The notes below the pieces were generated by a model. The model was not told the DNA's origin and ran no database searches. It saw only the letters and a program-made list of their open reading frames with translations. The position numbers and the translations under genes are program-made. DNA of 34,672 nucleotides from Candidatus Acidiferrales bacterium (GTDB lineage Bacteria > Acidobacteriota > Terriglobia > Acidiferrales > UBA7541): NCBI GenBank assembly GCA_030037335.1, contig JASHRN010000017.1, positions 1 to 34,672 of the forward strand, in the 5' to 3' direction. Shown here piece after piece: positions 15,695 to 24,221 of this stretch (within the stretch, counting starts at the first letter, position 1; each line of letters begins with the position of its first letter).

Positions 15695-18600
15695 CTAGGG
15701 ATGGGCAGCGGCGACGCTGGAGTCCGCGACCGGCGCTGATTGCAAGGATGCGACCACGCCGCTTTCCGCGAGCGAACGGTTAAAGGCCGGGAAATCCTTG
15801 TCCATTAGCTCACGGTAGTTCACAGTTGCGGCAGCGAGGTCCTTTTCGTACATCTGGAGCAAAGTCATATCCGTGTCCGTCGGCGCAAAATCGGCGCCGC
15901 CCGCGACGTCTCCGCCGCCGGTGCCGATTTCCGCATTGAGCCAGATCAGATTTAAGTAAACCTTGTACGCAGAAACGTAATATTTGTCATCGCTGTTCGC
16001 TTCAACTTTGGCGATGAGCGAATACTCGACATTTTGCATTTTGTCGTCCATATCTTTCGTGGATTTGAGCAGATCGGTGAGCTTCGCGTCGTTTTTGTCG
16101 TCCGTTTTGGCTTGGCTGATCTCGGAACCCAGCATCGTTTCCGTATCTTCCAGCTGCTTGCGGATCCACTCGATGCGATTGACCATGTCGGAGGTGCGAG
16201 TGATGTCGTCGCGAATGCGAAGCAAGGCTTTGATGGAGGCGTCGATATCCGCATCGGAGCCAGGCGATTTTGGATCACGGAGGATCGTGAGTGGTTCGCT
16301 GAGAGTCTGGCCGGCTACGGTCAAGCGCACCGTATATTTTCCCGGCGCGACGAGCGGTCCCTCTTGAGCTCCTTCGATTCCCCAATGAATGATCGGCCGC
16401 GAATCCTTTCCATGAAATCGTGGATCTTCCCAAATGTGCGGATTATCCGGAGCCAAGGCGCGAAGCGCAACTAGATGCGGCGCTTCGTAACGCAAGTCCC
16501 ACATCGCGCGGTTCAAACCAGCTCTCGCAGGACTCTGCAATTTTCGGATGACGTTTCCGCTTGAATCGAGAATTTCGAGCTTCGCAGGCTCTCTGGAGGG
16601 AGATTTGAGCGAATAATCAATGAAAGCATGACCAAATTGCACAAAACGGTAAGTGGAACGTGGCAGGAAGAGACGCACTTCCGCGTCGGATGGCTGCTTG
16701 GCCATTTGTTCCAGGGGAGTGATGTCGTCGAGGATGTAAAGCCCACGGCCGTAGGTGGAAACAACGAGGTCGTGAAACTGCTTCTGAACGACCGCCCAGG
16801 ATACGGTGGCGTGAGGAAGATCGGTATCGAGAGGCTTCCAATTCGCGCCGTCATCCGGAGAGTAGTAAAGATCGTTGCCGGTTCCAGCAAAGAGAAGGCC
16901 TTGGCAATTCGGATCTTCGGCGACCACGCGAATGTAAGAAAAGTTGCCCTTTGGAATACCGTCGCTGATTTTCGTCCAGGTCTGGCCAAAATCGGTGGTC
17001 TTGTAGATGAATGGATCACGATTGTCCATCAAATGAAAATCGACGGAGACGTAGGCAGTTCCGGCATCGAAATGCGAAGGCTCGATGCTGGTTACTTCAC
17101 CCCAGGCAGGCAGCCCGGAAATGTTCTTTGTGACGTTGGTCCAATTCCCTCCCCCATTTTTGGTATACCAGACCTGGCCATCGTTCGTGCCGGCCCAAAT
17201 GAGGCCGCGCTGAATTTTTGAAGGAGCGATGGCGAAGACCACTTCGCCATAAAACTGGCCAAGATTATCGCCCATGAGACCGCCGGAAGAAACGATGCGG
17301 CTGGGATCGTGTGTGGACAAGTCAGGGCTGATGACGCTCCAGCTCTGGCCGCCGTTCGAGGTTTTGAAAATGACCTGGCAGCCGTAGTAGACGGTGTTGT
17401 TGTCGAAAGGATCGATGGCGAGCGGTGGAGTCCAATGGCAGCGATATTTCGTGTCATTGGGAGGCGAATCGAGCGTGTGGGCCCAAGGACTTACAGAGCG
17501 AGCCATTTTGGTCTTTGCGTTCCATACGGTGACTTCGTCGCCGTAGCAGGTAGCCCAGACGATGTCGGGATCAGCAAGATCTGGCAGCGTCCAGCCAGAC
17601 TCGCAGCCACCCATTGCGTGATCCCATCCCGCCTGGTCGCCGCCGCCAAAGGCAAAGCCCATCGATGTGCTGGGGCCGCGCATGTTGCCATCATCTTGCA
17701 TGTTGCTGTAGACATCGTAAGGAATCTGATTGTCCACGGCGACGTGGTACATCTGGCCGATTGGCAGTGATACACGATGAAAGCCGCGGCCGTGAACAGT
17801 GGTAATCATGACACCGGCATCATTGGTGAGAGCGAAACGATTGGCGTTGGTTGGATCAATCCAGATGTCGTGATTATCGCCGCCCCAGGGGACTTCATTA
17901 AAGTTTTCGCCGCCATCCAAGGACTCGAAGAAGCTGCTATTGGCGATGTAGACCTCATTCTCGCTTGCAGGAGAAACAGCAATGCGAATGTAGTAGCCGG
18001 CGCGGCCGATGAGGGGGCGCTGCCAGTTGATAACGCGCCAGTTTTCGCCGCCATCGTCGGAACGCCAGACCGAGCCTTGATCTTTTGTTTGAATCAAAGC
18101 GTAAACCCGGTTCGAATTCGTCGGCGCAACAGCAATATCAATTTTCCCTACGGGAGACTTCGGGAGGCCGTGACCCTCGATGTGTTTCCAGGTTACGCCG
18201 TTGTCATGCGAGACGTAGACACCGCTGCCGGGTCCTCCGCTGAGCTCTGCGTATGTGTGCATCTCAACTTGCCAGGTTCCGGCAAACAGCGTCTCTGAAT
18301 TCTCAGGATCCATGGAGAGGCCGGAACAGCCGGTGTTTTCGTCGACAAACAGAACGCGCTGCCAGGTTTTTCCGCCGTCGACGGTTCGATAGACGCCGCG
18401 CTCTTGCTGCGGGCCCGTGGTGCGGCCCAGCGCGCAAACAAAGACATTGTCGGGATTTGTGGGATTCACAATAATGCGGCCGATGCGGCCCGTTTCATCG
18501 AGCCCCATGTGGGTCCAAGTCTTACCAGCGTCAGTGGATTTGTAAACGCCGTCGCCCATGACGTCGGTGTCACGAATTGCCCATGCCTCTCCCGTGCCGA

Positions 18601-18931
18601 CCCAAACATCGTTGGGATTGGATTGCGCCACAGCAAGAGCGCCGATGGCGGCGACAGGCTCTTTATCGAAAATAGGCTCCCAGCGATTTCCACCGTCGGT
18701 CGATTTCCAAACTCCACCCGAAGAAGCACCTGCGTAATAGGTGTTTGGGTCACCGGCAACGCCAGCGACTGAAGCGACGCGATTGCCGACGACCGGCCCG
18801 ATGAAGCGGAAATGAAAACTGTCCTGATTGGCTCCGCCGAACCGCCGCTGCGCGTAAGACGGAGCGGATATGAGAGCCAAGCCAGCAATCAATACAAATG
18901 AGGTTCGCCACATAAGTTCTGAGATTCGCAT
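15695..18931 (-). CDS. Secreted Asp-box (BNR/sortilin-like) beta-propeller protein
   Basis: A 1078-residue exported protein. ATG 18931 has GAGGGG 8 bases upstream, and a signal peptide ends near PSYAQ (residue 28). At least ten Asp-box motifs (S/T-x-D-x-G-x-x-W) occur, among them STDGGNRWEP, STDAGKTWTH, TVDGGKTWQR, SHDNGVTWKH, SDDGGENWRV, TSNGGQSWSV and TTDFGQTWTK. They imply one or two large propellers over about residues 30-700. The rest holds a beta-rich region and a helical C-terminal segment (about 900-1010). Such proteins are often labelled glycosyl hydrolase or sortilin-like, but no catalytic residues can be assigned, so I give no enzyme function. Its neighbour is an exported S9 peptidase on the same strand, 138 bp upstream, possibly transcribed separately. 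Confidence 0.85.
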   Translation of the reverse strand: MRISELMWRTSFVLIAGLALISAPSYAQRRFGGANQDSFHFRFIGPVVGNRVASVAGVAGDPNTYYAGASSGGVWKSTDGGNRWEPIFDKEPVAAIGALAVAQSNPNDVWVGTGEAWAIRDTDVMGDGVYKSTDAGKTWTHMGLDETGRIGRIIVNPTNPDNVFVCALGRTTGPQQERGVYRTVDGGKTWQRVLFVDENTGCSGLSMDPENSETLFAGTWQVEMHTYAELSGGPGSGVYVSHDNGVTWKHIEGHGLPKSPVGKIDIAVAPTNSNRVYALIQTKDQGSVWRSDDGGENWRVINWQRPLIGRAGYYIRIAVSPASENEVYIANSSFFESLDGGENFNEVPWGGDNHDIWIDPTNANRFALTNDAGVMITTVHGRGFHRVSLPIGQMYHVAVDNQIPYDVYSNMQDDGNMRGPSTSMGFAFGGGDQAGWDHAMGGCESGWTLPDLADPDIVWATCYGDEVTVWNAKTKMARSVSPWAHTLDSPPNDTKYRCHWTPPLAIDPFDNNTVYYGCQVIFKTSNGGQSWSVISPDLSTHDPSRIVSSGGLMGDNLGQFYGEVVFAIAPSKIQRGLIWAGTNDGQVWYTKNGGGNWTNVTKNISGLPAWGEVTSIEPSHFDAGTAYVSVDFHLMDNRDPFIYKTTDFGQTWTKISDGIPKGNFSYIRVVAEDPNCQGLLFAGTGNDLYYSPDDGANWKPLDTDLPHATVSWAVVQKQFHDLVVSTYGRGLYILDDITPLEQMAKQPSDAEVRLFLPRSTYRFVQFGHAFIDYSLKSPSREPAKLEILDSSGNVIRKLQSPARAGLNRAMWDLRYEAPHLVALRALAPDNPHIWEDPRFHGKDSRPIIHWGIEGAQEGPLVAPGKYTVRLTVAGQTLSEPLTILRDPKSPGSDADIDASIKALLRIRDDITRTSDMVNRIEWIRKQLEDTETMLGSEISQAKTDDKNDAKLTDLLKSTKDMDDKMQNVEYSLIAKVEANSDDKYYVSAYKVYLNLIWLNAEIGTGGGDVAGGADFAPTDTDMTLLQMYEKDLAAATVNYRELMDKDFPAFNRSLAESGVVASLQSAPVADSSVAAAHP

Positions 18932-19069
18932 GTTATGCCCCTCGCAATCGATTATTGCGTTCGAGTTCTACTACAGAATTTTGAAAAGCGCACACGCTGA
19001 ATTGCGGCCACTCCTTCACCTGCAGAGGCTCAGGAATATGACCTGTCGCCTCTGCGATACCGAAAGTCA

Positions 19070-21394
19070 CTAGCGCCGCCGACGAAATGGCGGAAGCGGT
19101 GCTTCCTTGATTTGGAAATTCTCCGGCGGCGTTACGCCGAGCAGATATTGCACGAAATAATCCCAGCGGCGACGCGTGACGTAGAGCGCATGGGGGCCGC
19201 TATCGCCGTGAAGCATATTGGGTACAAAGAGCATGTCGAAGGATTTGTTGGCAGTCATCAGGGCATCAACCAGGCGCATCGTTTCAACAGGATGAACATT
19301 GTTATCGATGTCGCCGTGGATGAGCAGCAAATGGCCCTTGAGATGGCTCGCGATGGTGTCGTTCGATTGCTCCGGGTAATCTTCGCCCACGGGCCAGCCT
19401 TGATATTGCTCATTCCACCAAGCCTTATCGAGGCGCGCGTCGTGATCACCCGAGGTGGAAACGCACACTTTATAGAAATCGGGGAACTGAAGAATCGCGT
19501 GCGCGGAACCGTAGCCACCGGCGGAAGTTCCATAAATTCCGACACGATTGATGTCCATATAGGGGAACTTCGCGGCCATTTGCTTGATCATGGCCACATG
19601 GTCGGCGAAGGAACCGCCCAGGTTGTGATACGAGAACTCATGGAAAGCGCGAGAACGGCCCGTGGTACCGCGGCCGTCGACCATCACGACGATGAAGCCC
19701 AGCTCGGCCATGGATTGCAGGCGCAAGGCTGCCGGAAAAGTCTTAGGTACGAAAAAGCCCTGCGGACCTGTGTACACGTACTCCAGGATCGGATACTTTT
19801 TCGCGGGATCGAAATTCGTAGGACGAACGATAACCCCATAAAGATCAGCCTTGCCATCTGTAGCGGTACCTTCAAACGGCTCCGGCGGTTTCCAGCCCAG
19901 CTTTTGCAACGCGCTGACATCTGTTTTTTCGAGCACACGAATCTCCGAGCCGTCGCTGGAACGGCGAAGGACAGATTCACCCGGGAGATCAACACGCGAA
20001 TATGAATCAACAAAATATTTGCCGTCGGGCGACATGTCCACGGTGTGATTGGCATTTTCCGGAGTGAGCAACTGAAGATCGGAGCCATCGAAATTCACTC
20101 GATAAAGATGAGTCAGATAGGGATCCTCGCCCTTTTCACGCCCGCTGGCGAGAAAGTAGATCTGATGATTTTTCGCGTCGATGTATTCCAGCTCGCGGAC
20201 AACCCATGGTCCTTTGGTGATCTGATTTTGGAACTGACCATTATCGTCATAGAGATAAAGCTGATTCCAACCATCCTTTTCGGAGGACCATACGATGCCT
20301 TCGTTGTCGGGGATATAACGAAAAAAATGCTCGCCGGGATCGATATAGAGGCCGTCTTGCTCAGAAATGATGGTTTTCTGATCTCCGGTTGAAGTATCCA
20401 CTACGCGAAGCTCGACTTCCTTATTGCCGCGGGTTCCGTGCTGGTAATAAAAGCTCTTACTGTCAGGGAACCATTCAAAATATCCAGGGCCGCCCTGAAA
20501 GGGTATCTGGAGGGGATCGGTCTTTACGTCAACGCGCGTGCCATTCAAAACATCAAATACCATAACCGTTGCCGAGGGAAGAGACTCGGCAGGAAGCGGA
20601 TAGACGTAGTCGTAGGCTTTTGGACGCATCTGATTTGGCGGCACGAATTGCAGGCTGGTGTAGCGTCCTGCGTTTCGCGAATCTATGCGATAGGTGACGA
20701 GCTTAGTGGAATCCGGTGACCAGAAGACCTCTGGCGGCCCCTTGACGTCCTCGCCCCGGCTGACGCCCTGAGCAACCAACGCACTCAGGTCGGGTAGAGA
20801 CGTGGCATAGTCCCAGCCGGGCACACCGTCGCGCGTGAGCTGAACGACCTCACCGGTGGACGTGTCGCGCACAAAAAGATTGTGATCCTGAACATAGGCA
20901 GCCCATAACCCATTTGGCGAAACGCTTTCAAAGCGGTCCCGACCTTGGGTAGCCGATTGGCCTTTGGCGCAATGGTAATCGGTCAAGCTGCAGGTCCAAC
21001 TTGCGCCAGCAGCCTCAAATCTTATAGCACCCTCGTTCTCGACATAGTCGAAGTAGTCGAACGGCAGGTCTGTCGCCGTGAACGACTGCCCAGCAGCACG
21101 TGAAAGGGCAGCCGCAAGCCTCTCCTGATCAAACGCAGGACGGCTGGTATTCTGCGCCGCGTCGATGCGGATAAACTGCTTGCCCGCGGTCGTGTTTTCG
21201 ACATACGACAAGCTATCAGAATTGCCGATCCACGAAACCGGACCGGCAGAAAACACCAAGTGGCGCACATTTCCCGCCAAAAAGCGCTCGGCGCGCTGGT
21301 AGTCCGCGAGCGTGCCTTGGCCGAGAGCAGGGCCGGCAAAACACAAGGAAATCAATGAGAGAACCAGAGAAACGTAGCCTAATCTTCGGGACAT
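19070..21394 (-). CDS. Exported S9 dipeptidyl peptidase-like prolyl oligopeptidase family enzyme
   Basis: A 774-residue secreted serine peptidase that should cleave small peptides, probably after proline. ATG 21394 is preceded by GGAGG 6 bases upstream, so I reject the TTG at 21406. The signal peptide runs to about residue 25 (FAGPALGQ). A DPP IV-type propeller covers about 70-490. The alpha/beta-hydrolase domain has Ser624 in YGTSAGGYGS, a candidate Asp697 in HGDIDNNVHP and a His in MLHGDSGPHALY. The family's RRRWDYFVQYLLG ending is present. Its promoter copies that of the hydroxyproline operon, suggesting it supplies proline- or hydroxyproline-containing peptides to that pathway. Exact specificity is unknown. 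Confidence 0.9.
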   Translation of the reverse strand: MSRRLGYVSLVLSLISLCFAGPALGQGTLADYQRAERFLAGNVRHLVFSAGPVSWIGNSDSLSYVENTTAGKQFIRIDAAQNTSRPAFDQERLAAALSRAAGQSFTATDLPFDYFDYVENEGAIRFEAAGASWTCSLTDYHCAKGQSATQGRDRFESVSPNGLWAAYVQDHNLFVRDTSTGEVVQLTRDGVPGWDYATSLPDLSALVAQGVSRGEDVKGPPEVFWSPDSTKLVTYRIDSRNAGRYTSLQFVPPNQMRPKAYDYVYPLPAESLPSATVMVFDVLNGTRVDVKTDPLQIPFQGGPGYFEWFPDSKSFYYQHGTRGNKEVELRVVDTSTGDQKTIISEQDGLYIDPGEHFFRYIPDNEGIVWSSEKDGWNQLYLYDDNGQFQNQITKGPWVVRELEYIDAKNHQIYFLASGREKGEDPYLTHLYRVNFDGSDLQLLTPENANHTVDMSPDGKYFVDSYSRVDLPGESVLRRSSDGSEIRVLEKTDVSALQKLGWKPPEPFEGTATDGKADLYGVIVRPTNFDPAKKYPILEYVYTGPQGFFVPKTFPAALRLQSMAELGFIVVMVDGRGTTGRSRAFHEFSYHNLGGSFADHVAMIKQMAAKFPYMDINRVGIYGTSAGGYGSAHAILQFPDFYKVCVSTSGDHDARLDKAWWNEQYQGWPVGEDYPEQSNDTIASHLKGHLLLIHGDIDNNVHPVETMRLVDALMTANKSFDMLFVPNMLHGDSGPHALYVTRRRWDYFVQYLLGVTPPENFQIKEAPLPPFRRRR

Positions 21395-21457
21395 TTGCGC
21401 CTCCAAGATGTCCGCCGCGGCGGGGCCGGGGGAAGGCCACTCAAGGCGGAAGGAGGG

Positions 21458-21485
21458 AGTTTATGTATAAATTATATAAAGTCAA
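21458..21485 (-). promoter_or_regulatory. S9 peptidase promoter sharing the hydroxyproline-operon operator
   Basis: On the minus strand TTGACT (21485-21480) and TAAACT (21463-21458) are 16 bases apart, as in the hydroxyproline promoter. The core TTTATACATAAA is shared exactly (21471-21460 here, 13516-13505 there). Overall 22 of 28 bases match. The predicted start is near 21451, giving a leader of about 57 bases before the ATG at 21394. Confidence 0.65.
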
Positions 21486-21694
21486 GAATTGCTTGGCTGG
21501 CCACTTTGCCCATGGAACGCTTCCGCTGAGGATTCGTCCTTGGATGTGACATTTCTGTGAAGCGAACCAACGGGCTCCAATCCAAAAATCTTACGTGACC
21601 CAACGGATAATCAAGCCATTAGGGTATTGACTCTGATTGAAATTAATTCTGCGACTAAGGTTCTGTTCCGATTTCTGAACAAACACAGCTCTGC

Positions 21695-21700
21695 TATAAT
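21695..21700 (+). promoter_or_regulatory. TATAAT -10 box of the XRE regulator gene
   Basis: A consensus TATAAT lies 43 bases before the TTG start at 21743. The best -35 is TTCTGA at 21673-21678 (16-base spacer), a weak match. Confidence 0.5.
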
Positions 21701-21742
21701 CCGTCCGCAACCACCGAACGAATTCCTGGAGCTTCAGCAAAT

Positions 21743-22483
21743 TTGTTTCCTGGGACCCGTCTTCGCCAGATTCGAGAAAGGCTGGCTCTGACCTATCGCG
21801 ATGTCGAGCAGGCGAGCTATGAATTGGCGCAGCGCCACGGCCGTCCGGAATTCATCATTCACATCAGCCGGCTTGCCGACTTGGAGAATAGCAGCGTCGT
21901 ACCGGGGCTGCACAAGCTGTTCAGCCTGTGCGCGATCTATCATCTGAATCCGGAGGAGGTCTGCAAATGGTATGACGTTCCACTGGGAGATCTTTTTTTC
22001 GACGGGATGTCGTTCGTAGGACCAAGAACGCACCTTTCTGCAGCGCCGCGCACACTTCAACTTCCCGTGAGTTTCGATCCGGCATTCGATCCGCAGCGTA
22101 CGACGTATCTGACACGAATGGTGCAGAGCTGGGGCAATTTTGAGGGAGCATCCTTGAGAAACGGGCACGGCTATCATTACGGTTTTATTGGCCACGCGGA
22201 TCATTGGATGGAACCCTTGCTGCGTCCGGGAGCACTGGTCCTGGTAGATCCTCACCGGCAAAAAGTTGAAAGTGGCGGCTGGAGGAACGAAGCTGAGCGA
22301 CCAATTTACTTAGTAGATATACGGTCAGGTTATCGATGTTGCTGGTGCACCCTCGAGCGGAATCACTTGGTGCTGCAGCCGTACCCGCTGTCGGCTCAAA
22401 TGCCGGAGAGCTACGTTACACCGGATGAAGCCGAGGTCGTCGGCAGAGTCGTCGGGGTCTCGATGCGCCTCATCGACGAGTAG
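21743..22483 (+). CDS. XRE-family regulator with degenerate S24/LexA-like domain
   Basis: A 246-residue transcription regulator. The N-terminal helix-turn-helix (about residues 5-70) reads LRQIRERLALTYRDVEQASYELAQ, followed by ISRLADLENSSVVPG. The C-terminal half (about 135-245) resembles the S24 fold of LexA-like proteins, with MEPLLRPGALVLVDPHR and GRVVGVSMRL. The catalytic Ser site (normally GDSM) reads HADHWM and no catalytic Lys is evident, so it is probably a sensor rather than a self-cleaving domain. A cysteine cluster, RCCWC, may bind metal. Start is TTG 21743. The stop overlaps the convergent gene by 14 bases. No phage genes are near, so a prophage repressor is unlikely. Confidence 0.78.
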   Translation: MFPGTRLRQIRERLALTYRDVEQASYELAQRHGRPEFIIHISRLADLENSSVVPGLHKLFSLCAIYHLNPEEVCKWYDVPLGDLFFDGMSFVGPRTHLSAAPRTLQLPVSFDPAFDPQRTTYLTRMVQSWGNFEGASLRNGHGYHYGFIGHADHWMEPLLRPGALVLVDPHRQKVESGGWRNEAERPIYLVDIRSGYRCCWCTLERNHLVLQPYPLSAQMPESYVTPDEAEVVGRVVGVSMRLIDE

Positions 22484-22949
22484 GATGCTCGGCCACGATT
22501 AGCTGCAACAAGATTGCCAGATTTGAGCAGAACAGCTTCCGCAGGTAGACAGGAACATCCGACGGAATGAGAAACTTATAGAACTCGTGCTCCAACCAGC
22601 GCGCTGCGATTTCGCGGGGATCTGCTTCAAACGCGCCAAGGCAGGTGCGAAGTTCCTGTTCCTGTGTTTCCAGTGCGGTCTCCAAAATCCTCTCGAATAA
22701 CTCTTCGTGGCACAGTCGCAGCGCCTGGTCGACGGCCGCTTCAGAATAGACCGATGCAAGGCCCACATGATGATAACGGCCGGTAGCAAGGTCGCGAAGA
22801 GTGGCCACGTACAACAATCGCGAAACGCCTCCGGAAATACTCCGCAGAGTGTGTTCCGTAAAGTCATCAATTACGCGACGGCCTTGTTGAATTTGGTCTA
22901 GGCTTTCCATCTCATTTGAAACGATTGTTCCATCTTCAGAACAGCTCAA
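22470..22949 (-). CDS. Hypothetical helical protein convergent with XRE regulator
   Basis: A 159-residue protein I do not recognise. It is soluble, Leu/Glu-rich and probably mostly helical (DQALRLCHEELFERILETALETQEQELRT is a likely long helix; written in part: HEELFERILETALETQ). It has four Cys residues in the longer form without a metal-site pattern. The frame opens at TTG 22949, with GGAG about 8 bases upstream; ATG 22910 (MESLDQIQQG, 146 aa) is the alternative. It ends 14 bases inside the XRE gene from the opposite strand, and it diverges from the repeat-peptide gene with about 60 bp between. It may be part of the same regulatory cluster. Confidence 0.6.
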   Translation of the reverse strand: MSCSEDGTIVSNEMESLDQIQQGRRVIDDFTEHTLRSISGGVSRLLYVATLRDLATGRYHHVGLASVYSEAAVDQALRLCHEELFERILETALETQEQELRTCLGAFEADPREIAARWLEHEFYKFLIPSDVPVYLRKLFCSNLAILLQLIVAEHPTRR

Positions 22950-23009
22950 AAAAACTCCACGCGCGTGACCGAATTCCTGAGAGAAGCGGTGCTCAGGAGG
23001 TGGTCCAAA

Positions 23010-23357
23010 ATGAAACAGAAAGCAGCTTTGCTTGTTGTTGCGTGTGCATTTCTTCTCGCGATGGTAATGTCAAGTCGGTCATTCGTCAACCGCAGTGCCC
23101 TAGGAAACACAAATCATATTTCGATAAATGCGACGCTCACTGCCGATGGGGGCGCGCCGACTCCGCCGCTTCCTCCGCCTTCAGGGCTTTCGGCGACGCC
23201 GGCGTTCTTGGCTGATGGTGGAGCGCCAACTCCGCCACTTCCGCCACCTTCTGGTTTAGCACCGACTTCGACGCTAGTCGCCGATGGAGGTGCACCGACT
23301 CCTCCGCTTCCTCCGCCGTCGGGCTTTCAGATTGGGTCACAGGTTTCGATTGCTTAG
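23010..23357 (+). CDS. Small exported protein with three ADGGAPTPPLPPPSG repeats
   Basis: A 115-residue protein of unknown function. ATG 23010 is chosen because it begins a hydrophobic export signal (MKQKAALLVVACAFLLAMVM) and has CAGGAGG upstream; an in-frame start at 22965 would bury that signal. After a short spacer come three units of ADGGAPTPPLPPPSG at 23142-23186, 23211-23255 and 23280-23324, separated by 8-residue linkers (LSATPAFL, LAPTSTLV), a period of exactly 23 residues. The 15-mers are identical although their codons differ, so the peptide itself is under selection. No Cys is present in the mature part. It could be a multi-copy secreted peptide precursor or a structural repeat. 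A membrane-protein gene follows 60 bp downstream. Confidence 0.65.
   Translation: MKQKAALLVVACAFLLAMVMSSRSFVNRSALGNTNHISINATLTADGGAPTPPLPPPSGLSATPAFLADGGAPTPPLPPPSGLAPTSTLVADGGAPTPPLPPPSGFQIGSQVSIA
23142..23324 (+). repeat. In-gene tandem repeat, 69-bp period, three units
   Basis: Three 45-bp units (starting 23142, 23211 and 23280) each encode the same 15 residues. Units 1 and 2 differ at nine codons, all silent. The 24-bp linkers encode unrelated residues of constant length. Confidence 0.85.
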
Positions 23358-23379
23358 TCGAGTTCAAAGGGCCACACTG

Positions 23380-23414
23380 CCTCAGGGTTACGAGTAGTTT
23401 ACGTAACCCTGAGG
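23380..23414 (+). promoter_or_regulatory. 13-bp perfect RNA hairpin overlapping the ribosome site of the membrane-protein gene
   Basis: Bases 23380-23392 and 23402-23414 are perfect complements around a 9-base loop. The right arm runs into the ribosome site AGGAG (23412-23416) of the gene starting at ATG 23418. There is no T run, so it is better placed to control translation than to end transcription. It sits 23 bases past the stop of the repeat-peptide gene. Confidence 0.6.
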
Positions 23415-23417
23415 AGA

Positions 23418-24221
23418 ATGCTATACTCCCGCCTCGTGCATCTCTCTTCCTCAGCATTAGCGACGTGGTGCCTGGCAATCTTCCTCGAAGTGATTGTTTT
23501 TGTCTTGGCTCTGCGCTGGAAGGCGGCTAAGGAGCTTCCTTTTTTTGTCGCCTATCTCGGCCTGCTTCTGGTCAATGAAGCCATTCTCTTCGGTACGTAC
23601 GAGATCGCCGGATTTTATTCGAGAACGTCGCTTTATGTTTATTGGACAATGCAGGCGCTGTGCATCTCGCTTCGAGCGATTGTAGTATACGAAATTTGCC
23701 GAAGGATCTTATCGCCATTTGCCGGAATATGGCGCGCGCTCAAACCGCTCCTGATCGGGCTTGCCGCACTTTTGCTTGGGCTCGCGGTGCTGTCGTCTCG
23801 GGGACGCCCCTATCATCTTACAAATGCGATTCTTTCTGCGCAACGTGGACTCGAGTTAATGGTTGCGGCGCTTTTGATTGCCGGGCTGGCTTTCTGTCGA
23901 TATTACGGAGTGCGACCAGAACGTCACCTCGCGTGGATCGCCCTCGGGCTTGGCCTCTATTCCATCGCTCAAATAGGGGACAACCTGTTCCTCCAAAATT
24001 GGTCTGGGCACTGGCTGACTCATTTTGCAATTTGGGATGCTCTCCGCCACTACTCATTTGATATCACCCTGCTGATGTGGATGTGGGCGCTTAAGGAGCC
24101 GCTTCCGGCGGAGCAGCCGGCACCTGCACTGCTATCAGGCAATGAGTATCAGACGCTCAGTCCGGTAATAACACTTCGACTTCGCGAATTGAATGCCCGG
24201 TTGCTGGAGATGTGGAAATGA
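23418..24221 (+). CDS. Multi-pass integral membrane protein, unknown function
   Basis: A 267-residue inner-membrane protein with about seven predicted hydrophobic segments (for example LAIFLEVIVFVLAL, FFVAYLGLLLVNEAILF, LLIGLAALLLGLAVL, MVAALLIAGLAF, LAWIALGLGLYSIAQIG and FDITLLMWMWAL), followed by a cytosolic tail of about 45 residues. I recognise no named family; it lacks transporter or kinase motifs. ATG 23418 follows AGGAG. The TGA overlaps the next gene's ATG (ATGA), so the two products are probably made together and may form a complex. A 13-bp hairpin covers the start region. A sensory or receptor role is conceivable from the 7-TM layout, but that is a guess. Confidence 0.75.
   Translation: MLYSRLVHLSSSALATWCLAIFLEVIVFVLALRWKAAKELPFFVAYLGLLLVNEAILFGTYEIAGFYSRTSLYVYWTMQALCISLRAIVVYEICRRILSPFAGIWRALKPLLIGLAALLLGLAVLSSRGRPYHLTNAILSAQRGLELMVAALLIAGLAFCRYYGVRPERHLAWIALGLGLYSIAQIGDNLFLQNWSGHWLTHFAIWDALRHYSFDITLLMWMWALKEPLPAEQPAPALLSGNEYQTLSPVITLRLRELNARLLEMWK

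Larger units (their letters stand above)
21395..21742. other. Divergent intergenic region (S9 peptidase / XRE regulator)
   Basis: No gene is supported here. It holds the S9 promoter (21458-21485) and, on the plus strand, a TATAAT box at 21695-21700 for the XRE regulator gene. The stretch between about 21490 and 21660 shows nothing I can name. Confidence 0.6.

Noticed and set aside
15695-18931. Glycosyl hydrolase or sialidase
   Set aside because: Asp-box motifs alone indicate propeller folds; no catalytic residues of sialidases can be aligned.
21743-22483. Prophage repressor
   Set aside because: No integrase, phage structural gene or att site is near, and the S24 catalytic site is lost.
23142-23324. 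CRISPR-like array
   Set aside because: The repeats are in-frame coding units with silent differences and 24-bp linkers of constant length; no cas genes.
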